Notes under the pieces: generated by a model
Database searches by the model: none
Told to the model about the DNA's origin: nothing
The model's input: the letters and a program-made list of their open reading frames with translations, nothing else
NCBI GenBank assembly: GCA_050247075.1
Contig: JBFWUW010000002.1
Span: 160,228 to 224,227, forward strand
Length of the DNA stretch: 64,000 nucleotides
Reading direction: 5' to 3'
From: JBFWUW01 sp050247075
GTDB lineage: Bacteria > Planctomycetota > Planctomycetia > Pirellulales > JBFWUW01
Position numbers and translations under genes: made by a program
Shown here: piece by piece, positions 35,737 through 44,460 of the stretch
How positions within the stretch are numbered: the first letter of the stretch is position 1
Layout of the letters: each line of letters starts with the position of its first letter

Positions 35737-36504
35737 ATGTCCCGTCAACTTTCCGCTCACTTCCTCCCCGCTCTGACTTCTCCCGCTCAACTGGCGGGTG
35801 GAACGGTGGTCGTCATCGACGTGTTGCGGGCCACCACCACCATTACCCAGGCCTTGGTATCTGGCTGCCGCGAAGTTATTCCTTGTTTGGAAGTGGACGA
35901 AGCCCGCCGCCGCGCGGCCGAACTGCCGGCCGGCCAGGCGGTCTTGGGAGGCGAACGGGGCGGCCTGCCGATCGCAGGGTTTGATTTTGGCAACTCGCCC
36001 CGCGATTACACGCCCGCCAACGTCGGCGGAAAGACGGTGGTCTTCACCACCACCAACGGCACCAAAGCCATGCAAAGCTGCCTTCAGGCCGATAAAGTCG
36101 TGCTCGGTTCGTTTCTGAATTTCAGGGCGGTCAGCCAGTCGTTGCTGGCCAGCGGGCAAGTTCACCTGTTGTGCGCCGGCACGGGCGGCCGCGTGACGCG
36201 CGAGGATGTCTTGCTGGCCGGCGCGTTGGCCCAGGCCCTCTCCCGAGAGTCGCACCGCCTTGAACTCAACGACGAAGCGCTGCTCGCCCGTTCCGCGTGG
36301 CGCGAGATTGCCGCTGAAAAACACTTGGCCGATTCATCAGCCATGTCCGCCATGTTGGCCGTTGAACTGCGCCATACCCAAGGGGGCCGCAATCTGACGG
36401 GCTTAGGGCTGCAACACGACGTGGACGACGTAGCCCAGTTCGACACGATCGGTCTGGTCGGTACGCTCGACTTGGCCGCCTGGCGGATCACGGCCCAGCT
36501 GTGA
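35737..36504 (+). CDS. comB: 2-phosphosulfolactate phosphatase family protein
   Basis: 255 residues of the ComB family: VVVIDVLRATTTITQAL (about 25-41), LGGERGGLPIAGFDFGNSPR near 70-90, and VFTTTNGTKAM near 110. ComB dephosphorylates phosphosulfolactate in coenzyme M synthesis, but bacterial homologues without that pathway are common and may form sulfolactate. The start is taken at ATG 35737, although a heptad array directly abuts it and no ribosome site is visible, so initiation may be unusual or weak. Confidence 0.88.
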   Translation: MSRQLSAHFLPALTSPAQLAGGTVVVIDVLRATTTITQALVSGCREVIPCLEVDEARRRAAELPAGQAVLGGERGGLPIAGFDFGNSPRDYTPANVGGKTVVFTTTNGTKAMQSCLQADKVVLGSFLNFRAVSQSLLASGQVHLLCAGTGGRVTREDVLLAGALAQALSRESHRLELNDEALLARSAWREIAAEKHLADSSAMSAMLAVELRHTQGGRNLTGLGLQHDVDDVAQFDTIGLVGTLDLAAWRITAQL

Positions 36505-37104
36505 AAGCATCAACCATCGAGGAACATTTGCCCGTGGCAGACCAAGGAAGACAATGCAACGATAGCAGGCCACGTTGTTCTCATGGGTGGCATCTAGCTG
36601 TATGAGCCGTCTCCGACCGCGACAATCGGCGTTCCAGGCGGGAGGCCGAGACCGCGAAAATCGCCGTATTCTCAGGCCGGATTGTGCGTCGCGACCGAAA
36701 ACGGCGGGATCGAACCGCCCCTGCCGTGGGAAGAACCACGAATCAAACGAATCTGACGAATAAGGATTTGAAGGTGCGACTTTTCGCTAGTCGCCGCCCG
36801 CCCCTCTTCCCAATTAAGTCTCCACTCAGAAGATTCATTCGTTAGATTCGTTCGATTCGTGGTTCTCACCAACCTTCGAATAATTGGGGGTGCATTTTCA
36901 AACCCGCGGGCAATTCATTTTTTCAAATGTCTGCCGCCCCAGGCAATTTTATTGCATCGCCTACCCCGCTGGCGTTATGCTAAAGGTCTCATCAAGTCTC
37001 ATGTTTAGGCCGTTTGAAAGTTGCGCACCACGGCGTGCTTCTGGCGGTCCCTCATTCACAAGATTGCCCGTTCGGGCTGGCACTCCATCTGGGAGGAAAT
37101 GGCA
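36505..37104. other. 600-bp intergenic region between comB and the CBS-pair gene
   Basis: Contains a degenerate REP unit with the GCCGTC-TCC stem type (36599-36630) and MITE-like element B copy 1 (36731-36867). ORFs here have no protein character. The last 100 bp carry GGGAGG for the CBS gene. Confidence 0.6.
36731..36867. mobile_element. MITE-like element B, copy 1
   Basis: 31-bp terminal inverted repeats (36731-36761 and 36837-36867; 28 of 31 match), with GAACCACGAAT at the ends. The internal GCCGCCCGCCCCTCTTCC resembles the copy at 61437-61585. No ORF. Confidence 0.7.
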
Positions 37105-37539
37105 ATGACTCTAGCGGACATTCTGCGGAACAAGGGGAACAACGTCCTCACCATCGGCCCCAATGCCACGCTCGACGACGTGGTGCAATCACTGGTTCAA
37201 AACAACTGCGGCTCACTTGTGGTTGTCGAGGGCAATTCCAACCGGCGGATGTTGGGGATCATCACCGAACGCGATATCTTGCGGGCATGCGCCGCCAAGA
37301 AGGGGCCGCTGGACCAGATTCGCGTGGCCGATGTGATGAGCGCCAAGCCGATCACCGGCCTGGCCTCGGACACTATCGGCGCGGCCATGGGCCTGATGAC
37401 GCAGAAGCGCATTCGGCATCTGCCAATTCTGCAAGACGGCGAGCTCGTCGGCATGATCTCGATTGGCGATCTGGTCAAAACCCAACACGACCAGTTCGCG
37501 GTCGAAAACCACTACATGAAGACCTATATCCAAAGTTAA
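37105..37539 (+). CDS. CBS-domain pair protein
   Basis: 144 residues from ATG 37105, placed 8 bp after GGGAGG (37091-37096); another ATG at 37099 is too close, and upstream starts add unrelated sequence. Two CBS motifs: VLTIGPNATLDDVVQSL to GIITERDILRAC, and DVMSAKPITGLASDTIGAA to GMISIGDLVK. Stand-alone CBS pairs bind adenine nucleotides and regulate partners; none is evident here. It converges on the ligand-gated channel gene, with MITE-like element A copy 2 exactly between the two stop codons. Confidence 0.9.
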   Translation: MTLADILRNKGNNVLTIGPNATLDDVVQSLVQNNCGSLVVVEGNSNRRMLGIITERDILRACAAKKGPLDQIRVADVMSAKPITGLASDTIGAAMGLMTQKRIRHLPILQDGELVGMISIGDLVKTQHDQFAVENHYMKTYIQS

Positions 37540-37710
37540 GGATTCAGTACGAAATAACTTCCCCATCGGAACCTCCCTCTCCCTCAGGGAGAGGGCCGGG
37601 GTGAGGGTTTCATTGTTGGCGGCCATTTCGCCACATCCCCCTCTCCCCAACCCTCTCCCGGAGTACCGGGAGAGGGGGCCAAGAGGAGAAGTTATTTCGC
37701 ACTGAATCCT
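37539..37710. mobile_element. MITE-like element A, copy 2
   Basis: Terminal inverted repeats 37540-37560 and 37689-37709 match at 20 of 21 positions and include CGAAATAACTT. Between them are two hairpins of the CCCTCTCCC/GGGAGAGGG type with GGGGTGAGGG tails. The element fills the whole gap between two convergent genes and touches both stop codons. Confidence 0.75.
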
Positions 37711-38737
37711 AGCGCCGCATCACGGCCAATGCCGACAGGGCCAGATAAGCGATGGAGAAGGCGATCAGGCAAAACCGGTCCATGGCTTTGGAGCGGCGCA
37801 CCAGGCCTTCGTCGCCGCTGCTGAACCATTTCAGGCTCAGCGTCGATTCGCAAATCGACAAAAAGATGAACACGAAGGCCAGCAGGTGCAATTGGTCGGC
37901 CATGGTCATGATATTGGTGTCGGGCAGCGACGCCGTGACGACATATTCGCTGGCGACCGCGGCAAAGATTGCACCCACCCCCAAGCCAAATCGGGGGTCA
38001 ACCTCGGTCGGCCGGATGAAAAACGCCAGGAACGAAATGGCGGTGGCTACGAACAGGCCAAAGAACAGCTTGAGAAAATAGCCGTAGCCTCGCCGTTCCA
38101 GCGGAATGCCGTACACAAACCGCGAATAGGTCGAGGCGTTGCCCGTCGGCAGCGACGTATCTCCATAGTTGGTCTTGTACTGTTGCTCGCTCACGCTGGC
38201 CGCGGCCTGGCCCAGTTCCCAGCCGGGCGTTTGCACTTGCGGATTGAATCCGCAGTTTTCGGTGTCGGCCACAAACCGCAATTTGAAGGCTTCGTTTTCG
38301 CCATCCTCAATCTGGATCAGGAGTTCGTGGTTGTTGAGGGGAAAACGGCTGACGTCCCAAAACTCGGTGATGGTCGTCACCACGCGGCAAACAGCGTAGT
38401 TCTCGTCGCCGAGCATCGTTTCGTAAGCTTTGTCCTTGCTGTCAATGCGGCCGTTGACAACCTCAAAGCTCTCCAGCGGTTTGACGGCCTCTCCCTGCCA
38501 GCGGAACCAGACATAAAAGTCCGCCGTGAAGTGATTCTCCTTCAGGCTGACCTCGTGGATCTGATTAACGTAGACCCCCACCCACACGATGGTCGCCGGA
38601 ACATCGCCGTTCGTCGCGGCCGCTGCCGGCTCATCCTCGGCGGTTGATTGGGCTGTTGCCGGACATGGCCACCACCCGCACAGGCCAACAAGCGCCACGG
38701 CCACGCCCGCCATCCACGCCCATCGACTGTTGTGCAT
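37709..38737 (-). CDS. Pentameric ligand-gated ion channel (Cys-loop family) homologue
   Basis: 342 residues from ATG 38737 with a signal peptide (WMAGVAVALVGLCGWW...PATAQS); GAGGA lies upstream. An extracellular beta-sandwich follows: VGVYVNQIHEVSLKENHFTA, FYVWFRWQ, and FPLNNHELLIQIED in the place of the Cys-loop. Four hydrophobic helices come next: LFFGLFVATAISFLAFFI, the M2-like GLGVGAIFAAVASEYVV, LLAFVFIFLSICESTL, and FCLIAFSIAYLALSAL. Like other bacterial pLGICs it has no intracellular domain. The agonist is unknown. The length from 38812 (367 aa) would add residues before the signal peptide. Confidence 0.78.
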   Translation of the reverse strand: MHNSRWAWMAGVAVALVGLCGWWPCPATAQSTAEDEPAAAATNGDVPATIVWVGVYVNQIHEVSLKENHFTADFYVWFRWQGEAVKPLESFEVVNGRIDSKDKAYETMLGDENYAVCRVVTTITEFWDVSRFPLNNHELLIQIEDGENEAFKLRFVADTENCGFNPQVQTPGWELGQAAASVSEQQYKTNYGDTSLPTGNASTYSRFVYGIPLERRGYGYFLKLFFGLFVATAISFLAFFIRPTEVDPRFGLGVGAIFAAVASEYVVTASLPDTNIMTMADQLHLLAFVFIFLSICESTLSLKWFSSGDEGLVRRSKAMDRFCLIAFSIAYLALSALAVMRR

Positions 38738-38818
38738 CCGAGCATCCTCATTCCGGGCCCACGAAATTCGTTCCAAGGGAAGCATTGTGCCCAAGACTAC
38801 AAGACTCTTCAATCACTC

Positions 38819-38943
38819 GAAGCCGCGCGGCTCCCGCCGTGCCGGCTTGAAGCGGTAATGACGGTCCACCGCAAGTTGCGCGGAGGGCAATGGGCAACCG
38901 ATCCAGATTCAAGCCTGCATGGCAGGAGCCATGCGGCTACGGC
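38819..38943. repeat. Repeat G, inverted partial copies
   Basis: GAAGCCGCGCGGCTCCCGCC at 38819 and, inverted, CATGGCAGGAGCCATGCGGC at about 38917 form a long imperfect palindrome related to the 88-bp units at 13.2 and 14.1 kb. Confidence 0.65.
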
Positions 38944-39214
38944 CAAGCGAAAAAAGTTACCTTCTCTGCCACCCAAACGTGGCTGAATTTGGTATAATCC
39001 CGCCATCAGTTCATTGGCTTCGCGGGCAGGCCCTGGGTTGCGGCAGTTGTTATTCCCTCGCGGCAGGCCATGAAACGCCGGTCCATTCCGACCGTGCAAG
39101 TTGGCTTTGCGCCGGCTACTGCTGCTTACTACGGCCGATATAATCTGGCCAATTCGCGCTAGCGCCCAGCCGGTTGGCCGCATTGTCCCCGTTAGAGACG
39201 CCGCCTACCGCTGG

Positions 39215-39239
39215 ATCGGCGATGGAATCGCCTCCTACA
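39215..39239 (-). repeat. Single REP unit upstream of treZ
   Basis: A full 25-bp copy of the GGCGAT-TCC-ATCGCC type in minus orientation, about 55 bp before the treZ ATG. Confidence 0.85.
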
Positions 39240-39293
39240 GGGGCAACATGCGGCGAGCATCCGGCCCGCTGTCATCCGTGATTCGAGGTACAT

Positions 39294-41150
39294 ATGCATC
39301 AAAACCTGTTCGGTCCCACGCCAACCGCCGATGGCCATTGCCAATGGCGGCTGTGGGCGCCGTTTGCCAAACAAGCCGAATTGGTCCTCAGCCAGCCCGA
39401 CGGCACCGAGATCGCCGCGCATCGCATGGTTGCCGAGGAGCCAGGGTTTTATACCTGCGAGCACGATATTATCGCCATCGGCCAGCGCTACGCTTACCGG
39501 CTGGATGGCGGCCCGCCGCGGCCCGACCCGGCCTCGCGGTGGCAGCCCGACGGCGTGCATCGGCCGTCGGCCGTATGGAATGCCGGCGTTTTTTCGTGGA
39601 CCGATAACGATTGGCACGGCCTTCCCCGCGCGGATCTGGTGATCTACGAACTGCACGTCGGCGCGTTTACCCAGGAGGGGACTTTTGCCGCCATCATTCC
39701 GCGATTAACCGAACTGCGAGATTTGGGCATCACGGCGATCGAGATCATGCCGGTGGGCCAATATCCGGGCGACCGCGGCTGGGGCTACGACGGCGTTTAT
39801 TGGTATGCGGTGCAACATTCGTATGGCGGACCCGCGGAACTTCAGCGGCTGGTGAACGCATGCCACGCCTGCGGCATGGCCGTGCTGTTGGACGTGATCT
39901 ACAACCATCTTGGCCCAGAGGGAAACTACCTGGGCGAGTTCGGGCCGTTCTTTACCGACCGGCACCACACGCCGTGGGGCCGGGCCATCAATTACGACGG
40001 TCCCGATTCCCGCCCCGTGCGCGACTTCGTGCTGGACAACGTGCGGCAGTGGGTCCGCGACTTCCACCTCGACGGTTTGCGGCTGGATGCCATCCACTCG
40101 ATTTACGATGACAGCCGCCAGCACATTTTGGCGGAGATCAAGCAAGCCGCGTTGGCGGTATCCGCGCCGCTGGACCGCCCCGTACATATCATCGCCGAAA
40201 GCAATCTCAACGATGTCAAACTGCTGGACGATCCGGCGGCGGGGGGCTACGGTCTCGACGCCCAATGGAGCGACGACTTTCACCACTGCGTGCATACCCT
40301 GCTGACGGCCGAGTACGATGGCTATTACGCCGACTTTACGACGCCCGCCACGCAGCTTGTCAAAGCGCTCAACCAGGTGTTTGTGTACGATGGCTGCTAT
40401 AGCACGTTTCGCGATTGCGACTTTGGCAAGCCGATTGGCGGGCACGCCGGCGACCGTTTCGTGATCAGCATTCAAACGCACGATCAGGTGGGCAACCGCG
40501 CCTTGGGCGACCGTTTTGGCTCGCTGCTGGATGGGGCCAGGCACCGGTTGGCGGCCGGACTGATGTTGCTGGCCCCCAATATCCCCATGCTGTTCATGGG
40601 CGAGGAATACGGCGAGACGCGGCCATTCCCCTTCTTTTGCGACTTTAGCGACGAAGCACTGCGCGAGGCGATTCGGGTGGGCCGCCGCGAGGAGTTCGCC
40701 ACCTTCAGTTGGAAAGACAAGCTGCTCGATCCCTTCACGCTGGAAGCATTCCAGTCGGCCATTCTCACCTGGAGTTGGCCCACCGGCTCGCCCCAGGCGG
40801 GCCTGAGAAATCTCTACCGCGAACTGCTCGCCTTGCGGCGGACGCATCCGGCCGCGCGAGACTACACGCGCCGCTCGGCCAGTTTGTTGCCCGACAATGA
40901 CGACGCCAAGGTCTTGCTGCTCAACCGGGGCGATCCCCACACCCCGGCCAGTTGTTTGTGGGCGGCATTCAACCTGAGCGACCAGCCGGTCCCCACGCCC
41001 ATGCTGGCCTTGGACACGCACGAGGTCTTGCTGAGCTCAGAGGCACCACGATTTGGCGGCGCGGAAGCCGCCGACAAACCGACGTTGCACGGTGAATTGC
41101 CGCCGTTTGCGTTTGTCGTTCTCGGAAAGGCAACGGAGGAATCAGCATGA
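39294..41150 (+). CDS. treZ: Malto-oligosyltrehalose trehalohydrolase
   Basis: 618 residues, GH13. An N-terminal E-set domain (MHQNLFGPTPTADGHCQWRL, WAPFAKQAELVL) is followed by the barrel with VIYELHVGAFTQEGTF, VLLDVIYNHLGPEGNYLG, nucleophile Asp in FHLDGLRLDAIHSIYD, acid Glu in HIIAESNLND, and IQTHDQVGNRALGDR. It releases trehalose from maltooligosyl-trehalose. It overlaps treY by 4 bp (ATGA), giving a tightly coupled TreY-TreZ pathway from glycogen-like glucans. Confidence 0.96.
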   Translation: MHQNLFGPTPTADGHCQWRLWAPFAKQAELVLSQPDGTEIAAHRMVAEEPGFYTCEHDIIAIGQRYAYRLDGGPPRPDPASRWQPDGVHRPSAVWNAGVFSWTDNDWHGLPRADLVIYELHVGAFTQEGTFAAIIPRLTELRDLGITAIEIMPVGQYPGDRGWGYDGVYWYAVQHSYGGPAELQRLVNACHACGMAVLLDVIYNHLGPEGNYLGEFGPFFTDRHHTPWGRAINYDGPDSRPVRDFVLDNVRQWVRDFHLDGLRLDAIHSIYDDSRQHILAEIKQAALAVSAPLDRPVHIIAESNLNDVKLLDDPAAGGYGLDAQWSDDFHHCVHTLLTAEYDGYYADFTTPATQLVKALNQVFVYDGCYSTFRDCDFGKPIGGHAGDRFVISIQTHDQVGNRALGDRFGSLLDGARHRLAAGLMLLAPNIPMLFMGEEYGETRPFPFFCDFSDEALREAIRVGRREEFATFSWKDKLLDPFTLEAFQSAILTWSWPTGSPQAGLRNLYRELLALRRTHPAARDYTRRSASLLPDNDDAKVLLLNRGDPHTPASCLWAAFNLSDQPVPTPMLALDTHEVLLSSEAPRFGGAEAADKPTLHGELPPFAFVVLGKATEESA

Positions 41151-44100
41151 CGATCCCAACTCAAAATATCTCCGCCGATGCCTCCTTGGCGCAGCCGAAT
41201 GCTCCACACATTCCGCTGCCCAACGAAGCCATGTCGAGCGTGGCCCAGGCGGTCCAGGCCGAGGTCGAACGGGAACTCCAGTCGCAGCGACTTCCCACTG
41301 CCACCTATCGGGTGCAATTCAACCACCAGTGCTCGTTTCGCGAGATCGAAGGGGTAGTGCCTTACCTGTACGCGCTGGGAATTAGCGACCTGTACGCTTC
41401 ACCCTTCTTGCAGGCCCGCCCTGGCAGCCTGCACGGCTACGATATTGTCGATCATGGCGCCATCAATGCCGAGATCGGCACGTTGGATGAATTCCGATCA
41501 TTGCGGTCAGCGCTGCGCGAACATGACATGGGCTTGCTGGCCGATGTGGTCCCCAACCATATGTGCGCCTCACCGCAACTCAATCCCTGGTGGCACGATG
41601 TCTTGGAGAACGGACCCAGCTCCTCGCATGCCACTTGCTTTGATATCGACTGGATGCCGCTCAAGCCCGACCTGGCGTACAAAGTGCTGCTGCCGGTGTT
41701 GGGCGGCCAGTTCGGCCGAGTGTTGGAGGACGGACAGCTCGTGGTCCGCTACGACGAAGGGCAATTCTGGTTGGAGTATTACGAGCAGCGGTTTCCCATC
41801 TCGCCCCGTTCCTACTCCATTATCCTGGCGGATCAACTGGAGGAACTGCGCCAGCGGTTGGGCGAGGAACATGCCGACGTTTTAGAACTGTTGAGCATTC
41901 TGACCGCCATCAAGAACCTACCGCCGCGCACCGAAACCAACGCCGAGCGACTTGTGGAGCGCCGTCGCGAAAAAGAAGTCATCAAGCGGCGTTTGCACGA
42001 GTTGACCAAGAATTCCAGCGACGTGGCCGCCTTCGTGACCGACAATCTAAAGTCGATCAACGGCCAGCCAGGCCAGCCGCGCAGTTTCGACCGGTTGGAC
42101 GAACTGTTGGACGAACAAGCCTACCGGCTGGCTTTCTGGCGGGTGGCGGCCGACGAAATCAACTATCGCCGCTTTTTCGACATCAACGAACTGGCGGCGA
42201 TTTGCACGGAACACCCGCAAGTCTTTGCGGAATCGCATCGCCTGCTGTTTGAACTGCTGGACGAAGGGGCGCTGACCGGCCTGCGCATCGACCATCCCGA
42301 CGGTCTGTATGATCCCCGCGGCTACTTTCGCCAACTGCAAGCCAACCACTATCTGCGCCTGTGCCGCAAGGCGTACGAGCGCATCACGAGTGCCTCCCCA
42401 GGTCCGCCCGCCGATGCGGACGCGTGGCCCACCGTCGAGGAACAACTGCGCGGGCAATGGTGGGGGGCCGACCGCCCCGCCGATTCGCCCCTTGCTCGCC
42501 CGCTATTCGTCACGGTGGAAAAAATCCTGGCCCACGGAGAAGCCTTGCCCGACGACTGGCCCGTGCATGGAACCGTGGGCTACGAATTCTTGAATGCCGT
42601 CAACGGGCTGTATGTCGATCCCGCCAGCGAGCGGGCGCTGTCGTCGTTCTACACCCGCTTTACCGGCGAGCCGCTTGACTTCGAGGAAATGGCCTATCAA
42701 AGCAAGCGGTTGATCGCCCGCATGAGCATGGCCAGCGAGTTGAGCGTGTTGGGCCATCGCCTCGACCGCATCTCCGAGCGAAACCGACGCACGCGAGATC
42801 TCACGCTCAACACGCTCACCCGTGCCCTGCAAGAAGTCATTGCCTGCTTTGGCGTCTACCGCACCTATCTGGAGCCAGGCCGCCTGGTGGAGCGCGATCA
42901 GCGCGTGGTGGAACTGGCCGTGGCCCGCGCCAAACGGCGCAACCCGGCCATGGATGCGTCGATCTTCAACTTTGTCAGCGACGTGCTGCTGCTGCGGTTT
43001 CACGCTCACGACGACGAGGAAGAGCGCAACGCCGTGGAATGCTTTGTCGGAAAATTCCAGCAGCTTACCGGGCCGATCATGGCCAAGGCGGTCGAGGACA
43101 CCACGTTTTATCGCTTCAACCGGCTGGGATCGCTGAACGAAGTGGGGGGTGAGCCGGCCCGCTTTGGCGCCACGCCCGATGAGTTCCATCAACTCAATCA
43201 GTCGCGCTTGCCGCAATACTCGCACGCCATGAACGCCAGTTCCACGCACGACACCAAGCGCAGCGAGGATGTCCGCGCCCGCATCAACGTGTTGAGCGAA
43301 ATCCCCAAGCCGTGGCGCGAATGCGTGCAACGCTGGGGACGGGCGCATAAGCGGCTAAAGACCGAGGTAGACGGCTTGGAAGCCCCCAGCCGCAACTCGG
43401 AATATCTGCTGTACCAGACGATCATCGGCACCTGGCCCGACGCCCTGCCGGTGGGAGACGACCGCGCTGCCTACGTGGCCCGGCTGCAACAATACATGCT
43501 CAAAGTGGACCGTGAAGCCAAAATGCACACCAGTTGGATCAGCCCCAACGAACCGTACGAAGCGGCCGTGACCCACTTTGTGAGGGGACTGTTTGAGGAT
43601 TCCCGCCGCCGGCCTTTCTTGGAGGAAGTCCACGAACTGGCGGTCCAAGTGGCCGAACCGGGCCGTTGGAACTCGCTGTCGCAATTGGTGCTCAAGGCAG
43701 CCTCGCCCGGCGTGCCCGACTTTTTTCAGGGGACTGAACTCTGGAACCTGACCCTGGTCGATCCCGACAATCGCCACCCGGTGGACTACGCCCAGCGCCG
43801 CCAACTTCTCGACTCGCTGTTGGACGACATGGCCGCGGCACTTGAAGTACACAATCGCCAGCACGCCGTCGAGGACTGGCTGGCAGCCGATGCCACGCTG
43901 CCGCAATCGGCCGGCCCGCGCATTGAATCCTTTCTGCAATCGCTGCTGGAGGGCCGCCGCGATGGCCGCATCAAGCTCTTTACCACGCTGTTGCTACTGC
44001 GCGCGCGGCGTCAATTCCCCGAACTCTTTACCCTGGGCGATTACCTGCCACTGGCGGCCACGGGGCCGGGGGCCAATCATCTGGTGGCCCTTGCGCGGCA

Positions 44101-44353
44101 ACATGCCGGGCAAGCGGCGATCGCCCTGGTCCCCCGGTTAACCGTCGGCCTGACTGGCCTGGCGGGCCCGCCCCCAATCGCGGAAGTCTGGGGCGATACT
44201 TCTCTCGAACTGCCGCCAGCGCTAGCCGGCCTGCGATTCCAGGACATTTTCACGCGGGCCAAGGTGACGGCTGGCTCCGACGGCCGAACGTTGCGGGCAA
44301 CCGACGTGCTGCAAAGATTGCCCATGGCATTGTTGATCGGTGAGCGATCGTGA
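41147..44353 (+). CDS. treY: Malto-oligosyltrehalose synthase
   Basis: 1068 residues, longer than many TreY (700-950), GH13. It converts the reducing end of a maltodextrin to an alpha,alpha-1,1 linkage. Signatures: ATYRVQFNHQCSFREIEGVV, HGYDIVDHGAINAEIG, ADVVPNHMC, catalytic Asp in TGLRIDHPDGLYDP, YQTIIGTWPDA, and PGVPDFFQGTELWNLTLVDPD. The extra length includes a roughly 40-residue N-terminal leader. It is coupled to treZ, and 107 bp before the glycosyltransferase fusion on the same strand, possibly one transcript. Confidence 0.96.
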   Translation: MTIPTQNISADASLAQPNAPHIPLPNEAMSSVAQAVQAEVERELQSQRLPTATYRVQFNHQCSFREIEGVVPYLYALGISDLYASPFLQARPGSLHGYDIVDHGAINAEIGTLDEFRSLRSALREHDMGLLADVVPNHMCASPQLNPWWHDVLENGPSSSHATCFDIDWMPLKPDLAYKVLLPVLGGQFGRVLEDGQLVVRYDEGQFWLEYYEQRFPISPRSYSIILADQLEELRQRLGEEHADVLELLSILTAIKNLPPRTETNAERLVERRREKEVIKRRLHELTKNSSDVAAFVTDNLKSINGQPGQPRSFDRLDELLDEQAYRLAFWRVAADEINYRRFFDINELAAICTEHPQVFAESHRLLFELLDEGALTGLRIDHPDGLYDPRGYFRQLQANHYLRLCRKAYERITSASPGPPADADAWPTVEEQLRGQWWGADRPADSPLARPLFVTVEKILAHGEALPDDWPVHGTVGYEFLNAVNGLYVDPASERALSSFYTRFTGEPLDFEEMAYQSKRLIARMSMASELSVLGHRLDRISERNRRTRDLTLNTLTRALQEVIACFGVYRTYLEPGRLVERDQRVVELAVARAKRRNPAMDASIFNFVSDVLLLRFHAHDDEEERNAVECFVGKFQQLTGPIMAKAVEDTTFYRFNRLGSLNEVGGEPARFGATPDEFHQLNQSRLPQYSHAMNASSTHDTKRSEDVRARINVLSEIPKPWRECVQRWGRAHKRLKTEVDGLEAPSRNSEYLLYQTIIGTWPDALPVGDDRAAYVARLQQYMLKVDREAKMHTSWISPNEPYEAAVTHFVRGLFEDSRRRPFLEEVHELAVQVAEPGRWNSLSQLVLKAASPGVPDFFQGTELWNLTLVDPDNRHPVDYAQRRQLLDSLLDDMAAALEVHNRQHAVEDWLAADATLPQSAGPRIESFLQSLLEGRRDGRIKLFTTLLLLRARRQFPELFTLGDYLPLAATGPGANHLVALARQHAGQAAIALVPRLTVGLTGLAGPPPIAEVWGDTSLELPPALAGLRFQDIFTRAKVTAGSDGRTLRATDVLQRLPMALLIGERS

Positions 44354-44460
44354 GTCTCCCGCGACTTGGCACGGCACTTGCTGCTGAGCGGCCTATTGCA
44401 CCCATCGCGATGCGATCTCAAAATCTCGCCGGAACATAGCACTCGTTCAGCCATTGGCCC

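Larger units (their letters stand above)
38738..39293. other. 556-bp intergenic region between the channel gene and treZ (divergent)
   Basis: Holds repeat G sequences (38819-38943) and one REP unit (39215-39239); no gene seen. Promoters for both divergent genes are expected here but not assigned. Confidence 0.6.
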
